64,000 bases of DNA from Vibrio sp. HB236076 (GTDB lineage: Bacteria; Pseudomonadota; Gammaproteobacteria; Enterobacterales; Vibrionaceae). The position numbers and the translations under genes are program-made. Positions within the stretch are counted from its first letter, which is position 1. Every line of letters begins with the position of its first letter. This document shows positions 55,234 through 64,000 of this stretch, in pieces. The notes beneath the pieces are model-generated. The model was not told where the DNA came from. It ran no database searches and saw only the letters and a list, made by a program, of their open reading frames with translations. The stretch spans positions 2,108,001 through 2,172,000 of the forward strand of contig NZ_CP162601.1 in NCBI RefSeq assembly GCF_040957575.1, given 5' to 3'.

Positions 55234-58200
55234 GATGCACTTTCTCCTTGAGTCAGGATCTCATCGGCGTTGGAGCTATCGCTACTGCTTGATGAGGCTG
55301 ACATATCTGAGCTATCGCTCGATGACGACGCCGTGGCATTGGCACTGACACTCACCGTAATCACTTCGGAATCCGCACTGGCTTGCTCACCATCGAGCTC
55401 CGCAGTCGCAGTAATGGTTAAGTCAAAACTATCACCGCTGTTCGCATTCACAATAGAAAGTGATTCAATATCATCGATGCCAACGGTCCAAGTTCCATTT
55501 TCGGAATCAAAGTCACCGTGGCTGAAGCTGTAACCGCTCGGTAATCCAGTAATGGCCACATACGCGGTTTCACCTGTAGCAGGGTTTTGCAAATCCAAAT
55601 CTAAGCCCAAATCGATGTTATTGGTGGTACTGCTAGAAATATTACCGATTGATGCCCATACCGGAGTGTCCACTTGTGGCTCTAAGGTCACGGTGAAGTT
55701 AGCACTTTGGCTTTCACCTCGTGAAGTTACGGTCTCTCCATTGATTTCAGCGCTATCGATTACGGTCGTTTCAACATTCATATTGAATTGACCAAAGGCT
55801 AAGCCACCGCCATTAAAATCAAAGTTTTCAATACTACTGCTGTCACTGATCAGGGTCGCACTGTAATCGCCGTTGTCATTTTCAGCAAAGTAGACCGTTT
55901 GCCCTTCAACTTGAATAAAGGCATTGCCCGTCAAGTTAAACAAAGCACTGCTATCCGAATCAGCCGCTATCGTCACGGTTAGCTCAATTTGCTCAGTATC
56001 ATCGGCTTCTTCACTGTATGCGGCAAAGTCGATGGTGATTGAGTCATCCTCAAGCCCTTCATTATTGGCTAGTGGCTGCTTAGAAAAGTCGAGTGCATCG
56101 GCCTCTGGCGACACTGACAACACAAAATCAACCGAAGTTTCAACGATCTCAGCACCTTGGTCTTGAGTCAGAGCGGTTAAGGTTAAGGGAATGTCACCAC
56201 TAAAATCGAGTGGTGGCGTGAGGACTATCCCAGCATCGAGTTGCGCTTTCGTCACCGTCCAGCTGTTCGTCGTCACCCCGTTAAGGTCGCCGCCGTCAGC
56301 GCCGTTATTGACTAATTCATTGCCTTCAGCGTCCTGTAAAATCGAGCCTTGTGGCACCCCAGATAAGGTAATCGACAGTGACTCTGAACCATCGTCATCA
56401 ATAAGGGAGGCAGATAACCCATCAAGTACAATAGCGTTATCTTCGACACCAGATTGGTTGGCAGCCGACAGTTGTGCAGCATCCGTTACCGCCGTTACGC
56501 CAACACTAATGGTGCTGGTAATCTGGCCGCTGGCGTTGACCGTGCCAGTAGATAGTTGCGCGGCGTCTTTAACCGTTGCCGATAACTCAATCACCACATC
56601 CTCTGAAGCTTGGTTGGCCACAGGAATCACTCCGACCTGTGCCAGCGCATCACTAAACTGTGCTTCAGTACCGTTATAGGTGTAAGTATCATCACCATTA
56701 TCGGTAAACAAACCACTTGGGTCATACAACCCCACGCCGGCTTGCAAAGTAATGATGATCGGTTGGGTAAAGTCGAGTGATTCGACCCCACCGTTGATCA
56801 ATGGGTCGGAGTCAGCAACGTCTGAATCGGTCAGATTGAGACTCAGGCCTAAAGAGGTGTCGCTATTGTCTTCAGCAATGGTTGAAACCACAGCAGTAAA
56901 CTCTCCGCCATCAGTGACTGGCGTGATATCGACTTGTAAAGATTGGGATTCATCGACGTAGCGATCGCCACTGTCGTTATCAACCGCCACAATACGAACA
57001 GGAATGTCCAATTGGCCTGAGTAATCAGTCCCTGCAGAGTTAAACGACAAACTCTCTAAGGCGGACTCAGGAATGATGTATTCACTGATTTCACCATCGC
57101 TGCCGGGGATAGCAACCACACCGCTGCCCGAAATTTCCATCCCTTCTGGCAAGTCTTCACCAAGAATGTAAATAGTGACGGTATCATTGGCATCGTCGGT
57201 TAACGATGTATTGATATGACCGGTCAAATCAACGGTCTCATCTTCTATCGCGTCAATGGTGGTGATTTGTAACTGACCAACTTCTGAAGCTTGTGATGTA
57301 CTGCCTTGACCAGAAACATTAAAATCAACCGTAAACGTATCTTGCAATACAGTGGCATTACTGCCATCGACCACACGGGCGCCAACGGTCACTTCAATCA
57401 CCCCAGTCGAGCTTTGCGCTTCAAGTGTCACTCCTGCCAACAAATCAACAATATCGACTTCACTGGCACTGGTTCCTGCATCAATTGGAATGACCCAGCG
57501 CCCACTGCCATCCGGGAGCGCCCCATTAGCATGTACAACTTCAATCACCGAATCACTGGGTAAAATCACTTCAATATAAGATATGTATTCCGAGCCATCG
57601 ATATCTGCTTCGGTGAACGTCACTGCTCCATCTAAAGAGAGTGTTCTGCTTGTCGATACCAGCGTGTCGTCGGTCGCTTCGATACGGGTCACTTCTGCAT
57701 CGGCTTCACTGGCCGAGTTGACATCAACGACACCATTGACGGTCACTGAGACCTCGCTGTTAATCACTTGCTCAGCATTGCCCACATTGGAACTGTCGGT
57801 AACGGTATAAGACATCTCTACCGTCAGCTGACCAGAAAAGTCATCATCGCCCTGTAAGGTAACACGATCGCTGGTCAAGACATCACTGAGGGTTTCACCG
57901 TCCCTAACTAATGTTGCCAAATTTAACCCCTCTATCGGCAACTCAACCGCCTCGCCATCGACATATAAGGTGGTCGAATCGGGTATTGCGGTAATCACAG
58001 CACCAGTGATCGATTCCGACCCATCACTGTCGAGTAGGCTAGGGTTAAAGTCCAACGCGATTGGCGTGTCTTCATTGCCGACCACTGCCGTGGCTAAACT
58101 GGCACTATTGTTGTCTACCGTAGGATTAAACTCGGTCGTAACCGCAATATTATAATCTGACGTGTCACCATCTGACTCTGTAGGGACAACTTTAATATTA

Positions 58201-61200
58201 AAGCTCACCTCGCCACTAAAGTCGCCGACCGGTTCAAGGTAGTAATTTTCCATTTCCGTGGCTGGCAAGCTGTACATTGGGTTGCCGTTGCTATCTCGCC
58301 CAACAATCGGCAAGTCGGCAGGATCGCCATTGACGTCAACCAACACCACACTGTCTGGCAATTCAGAAATCACTAAACTGATAAATTCAGAGCCATCGAT
58401 ATCGGATGTCGTAATCAAAAAGTCCATTTGCAAGCGAGTGTCTTCCACGCCACTTTCGTTGGTTAACGTGAAGTTATTCTCGTCAACCTCGGCAAAGGCC
58501 CAATTGGCATTACTGTTTGCTTCATCAAGTTCAGGGGGATCAATTTGGCCGATAACAGTTAGTTCAAGTGTTTTTAACTCTGTGGTGGCAGGGTTGCTGG
58601 TATCGGCTTGTTCTGTCGCTATGGCCACTACCTGGACTTGGTATACCGTATCATTGGCGCGACTGATGTCTTGCGCTTGTCGCACAAAGACATTATCTGC
58701 CGTTAAGTCACTGTCCGATACCAACCATGCTCCTTCGCTATTTTGCGTCAGTAGGTCACCGTTACTGTCAACCAACTCAAACCCGTCGGGCAGAACTACT
58801 TCATAACTCAGAACTTCTGAGCCATCTTGGTCAACGAGTTCACCACTAAACAAAAGATTAGCGTTGATCAAACTGTCTTCATCGACCGTCTGGTTACGGA
58901 CAAATAAGCGCGGTTCATCGGCAACTGGGGTGATATCAACCGTCACCGTTTGCGTATTGGATTGCGCTGTGTCGTCATTTTCAGATTCGGTCGCGATTGC
59001 GGTGATGCTAAAGTTGTAGCTGCCAGAAACATGCTCATCTCCAGACACTTGCAAACTTTGCACTTCACTTTCTGACAGGGTATCGCCATTGGCCAAAGTG
59101 CGACCATTAGCCGTTAATACTAAGTTTTCATCCAGCCCACTGATGAGGTAAGTCAGGGTTTCTGAACCGTCGCTATCGCTCAATGAAGCACTGATAACCA
59201 CATCGACTGCCGTGTCTTCTGCCGTACTGTAGCTGTAAACATTATCTGCAGACCAGTCCGGAGTATCGGCAACAGAAGTCACCGAAATTTCCTGAGTCGC
59301 CGTATAGGTGCGATCGCCATTGTTAGTCGACACCGTTGCATCAATCTCTAGGCTAATATCTTGTGTTTCATTTGAGCTATCAGCAAGCGGGGTAAAGGTT
59401 AAACTGCCATCAATGGTCGCCACACCGTCAGTAACGCTCAGCCCATTTCCTACTGTCAGTACATAATAACCGTCATTATCAGGGCTGAGAGGCGTATTAT
59501 TGAGTGACAAACTGCCGCCTTGTAATGACGAAGCGAGAATGCGAATTTGCGACACACTTTCACCTTGGTCAATATCACCGGGGTTGAGCTCAATGGTAAT
59601 CGTCGAACTGCCATCTTCATTAATGTCAGTGGCCGTCACCGTTATTTCTCCAATATCGTCACTGACGGTTAAACTCAGATCAGCACTAGCAATATCTCCA
59701 TCGCCATCGGTGATCTCATAGGTGATCGCATCAATATAATCCGCTGTTGTTGAGTTAAAGGTCGTTGTCTCAATGGTCACGCTGCCATCCGCGTTAATGG
59801 TGGCCGTTGCATAGGTATTGTTGTTTTCATCCACCAAACTAAAGTCGGTACCAACCGTTCTGTCGACCCCCTGGTAAGTAATGCTCGAGACACTCGCGCC
59901 ATCGGCCCCGCCGACTAGGTTGTCGAGCAGGTTGACGTTGATGGTTTCGCCCTCGACCAAAGTGCGAGATTCACCGGTGATGGTTGGCGTATCATCAGTC
60001 ACCGTAGCAATAACAATATTGCTGCTATTTGAAATATCGCCATCGGCATCGACCGCGACAATATTTACTACCACATCAAGTGTGTCCTCCCCTTGACTGC
60101 TGTGGTCTAGGGCATAAAATTGCTCATAGTCAAAGGTGCCGTCAGCGTTAAATTTGACTCTAAACACCGTATCGCTAGTGCCGCCTTCTCCGACATTCGC
60201 CGTGGCGTTAAACCAGCCATTGCTGTCTGCGTCACTGGCTAAACTGACCGCTTCGCCTCCTGACGTATAACCATCAAAACTAAACCCATCGGCAAGCTTG
60301 ACTTCCACAATCTCATCAGAGCCCTGAGTGATACTGATTTCACCGCTGGTGGTGACTGACTCGTCAGTACGAAGCCCCTCTTCATCAACTGCTGGGCTGC
60401 TGTCTACAGAACTCGATACCACGGCATTTTGACCGTCATCCACCGAGACAGTAAATTCGCTTTCAGAGCGAGTGCCATCATTGTCTAAGCTGGCAATCGG
60501 GACTTGGATAGACAAGTTTTCACTTTGACTATCAAGGTGGTCAATCGCGCCCGACAAAGTCACCGAAACATCGTAGTCCGTACTTTGCCCTGCGGTCACC
60601 TCAACTGTGCTAGGCAGAGTAATCGTGAAGACAACGTCATTGCCAATCACACCTTGAGCAGTGCCATCACCATTGACTAACCAAGTAATAGCCTGACCAT
60701 TTTGCGTCAATGGGCTGCCATTGCTATCCAGGACAGCCTCCCCTGTGGTGACATTCATTACCAAATCAACCACATCTTCACCGCCTGCGGTAATGGTTAA
60801 TGTCTGAGTATCACTTTGGTCTGTGGTATCAAGCGATGGATTTTCCGCCACAGAAAGCTCAGGGCTCGTTTGAGTGGCATTGGCACTATCGGTGACAGTT
60901 ACCGTAATAGTATCTTCAGCGACATCACCATCTTGGTCGCTCAATTCAATCGCAAGATCAAACGAACTGTCGCCATTGTTATCAATTGGTCTAATCAACT
61001 CAATTTGATAGCTCAAATCTGTTTGACTTTCCGTCGTCGTAATCGCGGGTAAAGTAGCGATAAATACAGGATCGTTAACATCCCCAGTGTGAGCGGTTAA
61101 CACGGTTCCATCTGCACTTAACGTATATTCAACCGCAATACCATCCGCCGTTAAACTTGGCTGACTAGCGATATTGGCAAAGGTTAAATCCTCAAAACTA

Positions 61201-64000
61201 TCACTGCCAAGTACAGTATCAAGCTGGCCGGTGGCGACATTGGAACCGCTGGCCAAGTTAGATTCATCGAGAGCTGCGCTGTCGATGTTGGCTAGACTTG
61301 GCGCGTCGCCATCATTAAGTGTGATCGTCACATTGCCCGCACCATTAATCACCGTGCCATCGTTGTCTTCTCCATAAAGTGACAAGTCAAAATTGACCGA
61401 ATTACCACTTGGATTATCAATAGGCAAGGTAATGAGTGTTTCGACATTACCATCAATGCTCTTACCATCAGCGTCTTGCTCTGTACTCACTGTAAAGCGG
61501 ATCACTTCACTGCTATCGGTACTACCAATGATGGTTTTACCATCTGGAAGCAGCTCAAAAGTAATACTGTCTCCTGCACTGGTTAGCCCAAGAGCGTCTA
61601 AGTCGGCAACCGTATCATCAAAAACGATCGAGTCCGCATCAATTTGGTCAGAGCCCGCAGCAATTGAGAAGGTCTTATTTTTCGTCGCTGTCTGACCATA
61701 GACTCCCTCGGTATAAGTGGCCGTAACATAGCTAAACTGCCCTGCTGTGCCATCTTGTACTGTAAAGGTCGCTTCACTGGTTGATGTGCTCACACCGTCA
61801 CTGTCAGTAATGGTGTAATCAATACTAAAGCTTGGTGGGGTTGATGAGTCGCGATTATCCAGCGCCGCAAAGGTCCAACTACCATCTTGATTGACAGTGA
61901 GTGTCCCTTCGCCAGTTTCGACCACTGCTGGCGTGTCTTGAGTCACTGTGTATGTGTCCGCCCCAAAAACCACACTCGTCAACACAGCATCGCCATCTAA
62001 TGTGGTATCGTTATCGAGCAGATTACCGTTATTATCGTCACCGGTTAACGCTTCGGTCACCGTGTAGGTATCGTCTTGGCTGATTGGTGCTGAGTCGTTA
62101 ATCACAAGTTCAGTCGGTACCACAATCAGTTCACTGGTGCCGTCACTGTCAGTTTGTAAAGCATCGACAAAGATATCGGTACTCAAGCTAGCGCTCTCGT
62201 GGTCAACTGATGCGTGTAACGTGGTTGAGACCTGAGTCCCTAATAGCACAATACTGATCACTAAGTTGTTGTTACTGTCGCGCACTTCTAATGACTGGCC
62301 ATCGCTGGCCACCGCCACACTGACGGCTTGATTATCGACCGTTAGGCCTGCAAGACCACTTTGGTCAGCACTTAACGACAACGCCGCGTTCGAGCTGTTA
62401 ACGTTTGAGGTTGCTGTGCTCGTTCCCCCTTCTAACAAATCATTTTCATTCAATGTTTGGGTATCTAGGGCATCCAGAATTGGGGTGTCATCTTGAGCTA
62501 AGTTGCCAGCATTATCAGAAACAGAAGCGGTAATAGTCCATGGCTGAGTCTCGTTTAATCCGCTGACATCAATACCGTTTGCTTGCCATTCGCCATTCGC
62601 ATCAACCGCAGTATTGATCGTTTCTTGATTCACACCATCAGAAACAACCAAAGTAACGATAGAGCCTTGTTCCGCATCGGTACTACCAGACAAGGAAGTA
62701 ATGTCACCAGCTTTAAAAGCGCGACTGTTGATGCCATTTTCGGTGGTATCAATATCGATATTCACCGTGGTATCTTTAGTTAAGCTTGTTGTGTTTTGCG
62801 CTAAGTTACCTTCAACATCGAGCACGCTGACACTGACGGTGATCTCGCCATCGTCTAAGCTGCTGATATCCGATGGGGTAATTTGCCATTCACCATCACT
62901 ATTGACCGCAACGTTATTTACCACCACCGACTGACCTTGTTCATCGCTAAAGGTCACTGTGGCTGTTTGCGATTCATCCGCTTCGGCAACCACACCGCTG
63001 ATGACCACATTCGATTGCTCATCGCTGTTGACCACGTCATCACCGCTTGCTACCTCAATGGTCGTGCTGGCGGTTTTATCGTGAGTCGCGCTATCTTCAG
63101 CAAAGTCGCTGTTACCCGCCACATCCGACACTTCCGCTCTCGCGGTGAGCGTGCCATCATTGAGCGCAGAAACATCCGCGCTGCTAATTTGGTAAACATT
63201 ATTTGAAACTGTTGCGGTAAAGATTTCGCTATTTCCGTCGCCATCGCGCACCGTGACGGTCACGGTTTGACCGTCCTCTACCCCAGTCGTGGTACCGGTA
63301 ATCGCCACTTGCGTATTTTCACTATTGCCATTAATGACGTTGTCATCGGTATCATTAATATCTACCGTAATGTCAATGGTGGTGTCTTTGCTAAAGGTGG
63401 TGTTATTGGTGGCGAGGTTGCCTTCCACATCCAACGCACTGACCGAGACCGCGATCTCACCATCGGCTAAATCGCTGATCGACGTCGAGTCAATCGCCCA
63501 GTTGCCATCAGAATCGATCGCGACACCACTAATTTCAACCGTGTCATCGTTCTCATCGGTAAAGACCACTGTGGCAGTTTGTGTACTGTCGGCTTCTTCA
63601 ATTACCCCGCTGACCACCACCGAACCCTGTTCACTGGTGTTAATCGCATTGTCATTGCCAGTCGCCACTTCAATAGTAGTCACGCCAGTCTTGTCGTGAA
63701 TGGCAGTATCTTGGGCCGTAACCTGGTTACCGGCACTGTCACTGGCGCTGGCGTTCGCGGTGATCGTGCCATCGGCTAAACCAGAGATGTCTGCATTGTT
63801 AATGACATAGGCTTCATTGCTCACTTCGGCGCTAAAGGTCAAGGTCTCGGTGCCGTCAGTCACTTCGACTGTCACCGTACGACCATCTTCAATCCCGAGC
63901 GCCGAACCACTGAGCGTTACGGCGGTGTTTTCACTGTTGCCGTTAATCACATCGTCCGCAGTATCGTCAATCTCGACCGAAAGCTCAGCGTAAGTATCTT
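55230..64000 (-). CDS. Giant repetitive surface protein/adhesin, C-terminal part (5' end outside window)
   Basis: The frame is open from the window edge to the stop at 55230, at least 2,922 residues, strongly acidic and rich in Asp, Ser, Thr and Val, with almost no Cys. From the N-terminal side: (1) about two copies of a ~205-residue double Ig-like unit, one half marked NGNSENT...GVEDGQTVTV and the other TTIEVASGDD...ISGVV, plus a degenerate third (about 64000-62470); (2) a VCBS/cadherin-like stretch (QDDTYTVTEAL, DNDTTLDGDAV; about 62470-61750); (3) mixed adhesin modules (about 61750-59280); (4) nine or ten tandem ~130-residue modules marked by DSDGSE-type turns and LP-x(3)-L motifs (about 59230-55700). 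It ends in a ~35-residue Ser/Asp-rich tail (SSSSDSSDMSASSSSS; then DEILTQGESAS). No GGxGxDxLx nonapeptides or vWA domain are visible. First visible gene of the type I secretion operon, so an exported biofilm or attachment protein is likely. A retention or signal region may lie beyond the window. Confidence 0.88.
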   Translation of the reverse strand, partial: DTYAELSVEIDDTADDVINGNSENTAVTLSGSALGIEDGRTVTVEVTDGTETLTFSAEVSNEAYVINNADISGLADGTITANASASDSAGNQVTAQDTAIHDKTGVTTIEVATGNDNAINTSEQGSVVVSGVIEEADSTQTATVVFTDENDDTVEISGVAIDSDGNWAIDSTSISDLADGEIAVSVSALDVEGNLATNNTTFSKDTTIDITVDINDTDDNVINGNSENTQVAITGTTTGVEDGQTVTVTVRDGDGNSEIFTATVSNNVYQISSADVSALNDGTLTARAEVSDVAGNSDFAEDSATHDKTASTTIEVASGDDVVNSDEQSNVVISGVVAEADESQTATVTFSDEQGQSVVVNNVAVNSDGEWQITPSDISSLDDGEITVSVSVLDVEGNLAQNTTSLTKDTTVNIDIDTTENGINSRAFKAGDITSLSGSTDAEQGSIVTLVVSDGVNQETINTAVDANGEWQANGIDVSGLNETQPWTITASVSDNAGNLAQDDTPILDALDTQTLNENDLLEGGTSTATSNVNSSNAALSLSADQSGLAGLTVDNQAVSVAVASDGQSLEVRDSNNNLVISIVLLGTQVSTTLHASVDHESASLSTDIFVDALQTDSDGTSELIVVPTELVINDSAPISQDDTYTVTEALTGDDNNGNLLDNDTTLDGDAVLTSVVFGADTYTVTQDTPAVVETGEGTLTVNQDGSWTFAALDNRDSSTPPSFSIDYTITDSDGVSTSTSEATFTVQDGTAGQFSYVTATYTEGVYGQTATKNKTFSIAAGSDQIDADSIVFDDTVADLDALGLTSAGDSITFELLPDGKTIIGSTDSSEVIRFTVSTEQDADGKSIDGNVETLITLPIDNPSGNSVNFDLSLYGEDNDGTVINGAGNVTITLNDGDAPSLANIDSAALDESNLASGSNVATGQLDTVLGSDSFEDLTFANIASQPSLTADGIAVEYTLSADGTVLTAHTGDVNDPVFIATLPAITTTESQTDLSYQIELIRPIDNNGDSSFDLAIELSDQDGDVAEDTITVTVTDSANATQTSPELSVAENPSLDTTDQSDTQTLTITAGGEDVVDLVMNVTTGEAVLDSNGSPLTQNGQAITWLVNGDGTAQGVIGNDVVFTITLPSTVEVTAGQSTDYDVSVTLSGAIDHLDSQSENLSIQVPIASLDNDGTRSESEFTVSVDDGQNAVVSSSVDSSPAVDEEGLRTDESVTTSGEISITQGSDEIVEVKLADGFSFDGYTSGGEAVSLASDADSNGWFNATANVGEGGTSDTVFRVKFNADGTFDYEQFYALDHSSQGEDTLDVVVNIVAVDADGDISNSSNIVIATVTDDTPTITGESRTLVEGETINVNLLDNLVGGADGASVSSITYQGVDRTVGTDFSLVDENNNTYATATINADGSVTIETTTFNSTTADYIDAITYEITDGDGDIASADLSLTVSDDIGEITVTATDINEDGSSTITIELNPGDIDQGESVSQIRILASSLQGGSLSLNNTPLSPDNDGYYVLTVGNGLSVTDGVATIDGSLTFTPLADSSNETQDISLEIDATVSTNNGDRTYTATQEISVTSVADTPDWSADNVYSYSTAEDTAVDVVISASLSDSDGSETLTYLISGLDENLVLTANGRTLANGDTLSESEVQSLQVSGDEHVSGSYNFSITAIATESENDDTAQSNTQTVTVDITPVADEPRLFVRNQTVDEDSLINANLLFSGELVDQDGSEVLSYEVVLPDGFELVDSNGDLLTQNSEGAWLVSDSDLTADNVFVRQAQDISRANDTVYQVQVVAIATEQADTSNPATTELKTLELTVIGQIDPPELDEANSNANWAFAEVDENNFTLTNESGVEDTRLQMDFLITTSDIDGSEFISLVISELPDSVVLVDVNGDPADLPIVGRDSNGNPMYSLPATEMENYYLEPVGDFSGEVSFNIKVVPTESDGDTSDYNIAVTTEFNPTVDNNSASLATAVVGNEDTPIALDFNPSLLDSDGSESITGAVITAIPDSTTLYVDGEAVELPIEGLNLATLVRDGETLSDVLTSDRVTLQGDDDFSGQLTVEMSYTVTDSSNVGNAEQVINSEVSVTVNGVVDVNSASEADAEVTRIEATDDTLVSTSRTLSLDGAVTFTEADIDGSEYISYIEVILPSDSVIEVVHANGALPDGSGRWVIPIDAGTSASEVDIVDLLAGVTLEAQSSTGVIEVTVGARVVDGSNATVLQDTFTVDFNVSGQGSTSQASEVGQLQITTIDAIEDETVDLTGHINTSLTDDANDTVTIYILGEDLPEGMEISGSGVVAIPGSDGEISEYIIPESALESLSFNSAGTDYSGQLDIPVRIVAVDNDSGDRYVDESQSLQVDITPVTDGGEFTAVVSTIAEDNSDTSLGLSLNLTDSDVADSDPLINGGVESLDFTQPIIITLQAGVGLYDPSGLFTDNGDDTYTYNGTEAQFSDALAQVGVIPVANQASEDVVIELSATVKDAAQLSTGTVNASGQITSTISVGVTAVTDAAQLSAANQSGVEDNAIVLDGLSASLIDDDGSESLSITLSGVPQGSILQDAEGNELVNNGADGGDLNGVTTNSWTVTKAQLDAGIVLTPPLDFSGDIPLTLTALTQDQGAEIVETSVDFVLSVSPEADALDFSKQPLANNEGLEDDSITIDFAAYSEEADDTEQIELTVTIAADSDSSALFNLTGNAFIQVEGQTVYFAENDNGDYSATLISDSSSIENFDFNGGGLAFGQFNMNVETTVIDSAEINGETVTSRGESQSANFTVTLEPQVDTPVWASIGNISSSTTNNIDLGLDLDLQNPATGETAYVAITGLPSGYSFSHGDFDSENGTWTVGIDDIESLSIVNANSGDSFDLTITATAELDGEQASADSEVITVSVSANATASSSSDSSDMSASSSSSDSSNADEILTQGESAS

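Noticed and set aside
58258..58806. Long plus-strand open frames opposite the giant adhesin gene
   Set aside because: They are antisense shadows produced by the biased Asp/Ser/Thr codon content of the repeats; their translations are low complexity and no ribosome sites support them.
62470..64000. Regular direct repeats that might suggest a CRISPR or satellite array
   Set aside because: The period is ~615 bp, the frame is open throughout and the repeats encode Ig-like modules, so it is a coding tandem repeat.

Overview
This window is chromosomal DNA from a marine-type gammaproteobacterium, most probably a member of the Vibrionaceae. The evidence is gene content and order: ycgL-mltB divergent from minCDE, rnd, fadD, tsaB and the yoaA-type helicase, yecM divergent from argS, sdhCDAB-sucABCD divergent from gltA, seqA-pgm divergent from ybfF, then fldA. 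An N-acetylglucosamine PTS permease of the short Vibrio type also fits. No species can be named from sequence alone.

Layout. 1-2.5 kb: a leftward three-gene operon (circularly permuted ATP-grasp, alpha-E protein, transglutaminase-like protein cut by the window edge), a widespread but poorly characterised predicted peptide-modification set. 3-4.5 kb: a membrane-bound diguanylate cyclase. 4.5-7.7 kb: an accessory patch around tRNA-Arg(UCU)-folD, with a RAYT/IS200-like transposase and two related copies of its subterminal repeat. 7.7-11.4 kb: N-acetylglucosamine uptake and breakdown (nagE divergent from nagBA). 11.5-14.8 kb: lytic transglycosylase, YcgL and the Min division-site system. 14.9-26.6 kb: housekeeping genes (rnd, fadD, hydrolase, slp, tsaB, yoaA, purU, yecM, argS, a HIT protein). 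26.7-32.1 kb: metal uptake, feoABC for ferrous iron and znuA/znuCB for zinc with a clear Zur-type operator. 32.4-43.8 kb: TCA cycle block sdhCDAB-sucABCD and divergent gltA. 43.9-49.8 kb: nif3/ybgI, a DUF1853 gene, pgm, seqA, ybfF and fldA.

49.9-64 kb is the most distinctive part: a leftward type I secretion operon. It begins with a giant repetitive surface protein (at least 2,922 residues, start outside the window). This is followed with translational coupling by an ABC exporter with a degenerate C39-like N-terminus, an HlyD-type adaptor, a TolC-type outer membrane channel and an OmpA-like lipoprotein. The layout resembles LapA/BpfA-type biofilm adhesin operons. Unusually, the giant protein ends in a short Ser/Asp-rich tail with no RTX nonapeptide repeats, and the OmpA-like lipoprotein lacks the aspartate that normally contacts peptidoglycan.

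Scattered between operons are short dispersed repeats. Two copies of a ~165-bp MITE-like element (ATACCAAT...ATTGGTAT ends) share interior sequence; a third segment shares only the ends. They sit at 3' ends of transcription units. Most of the remaining window is ordinary core genome.
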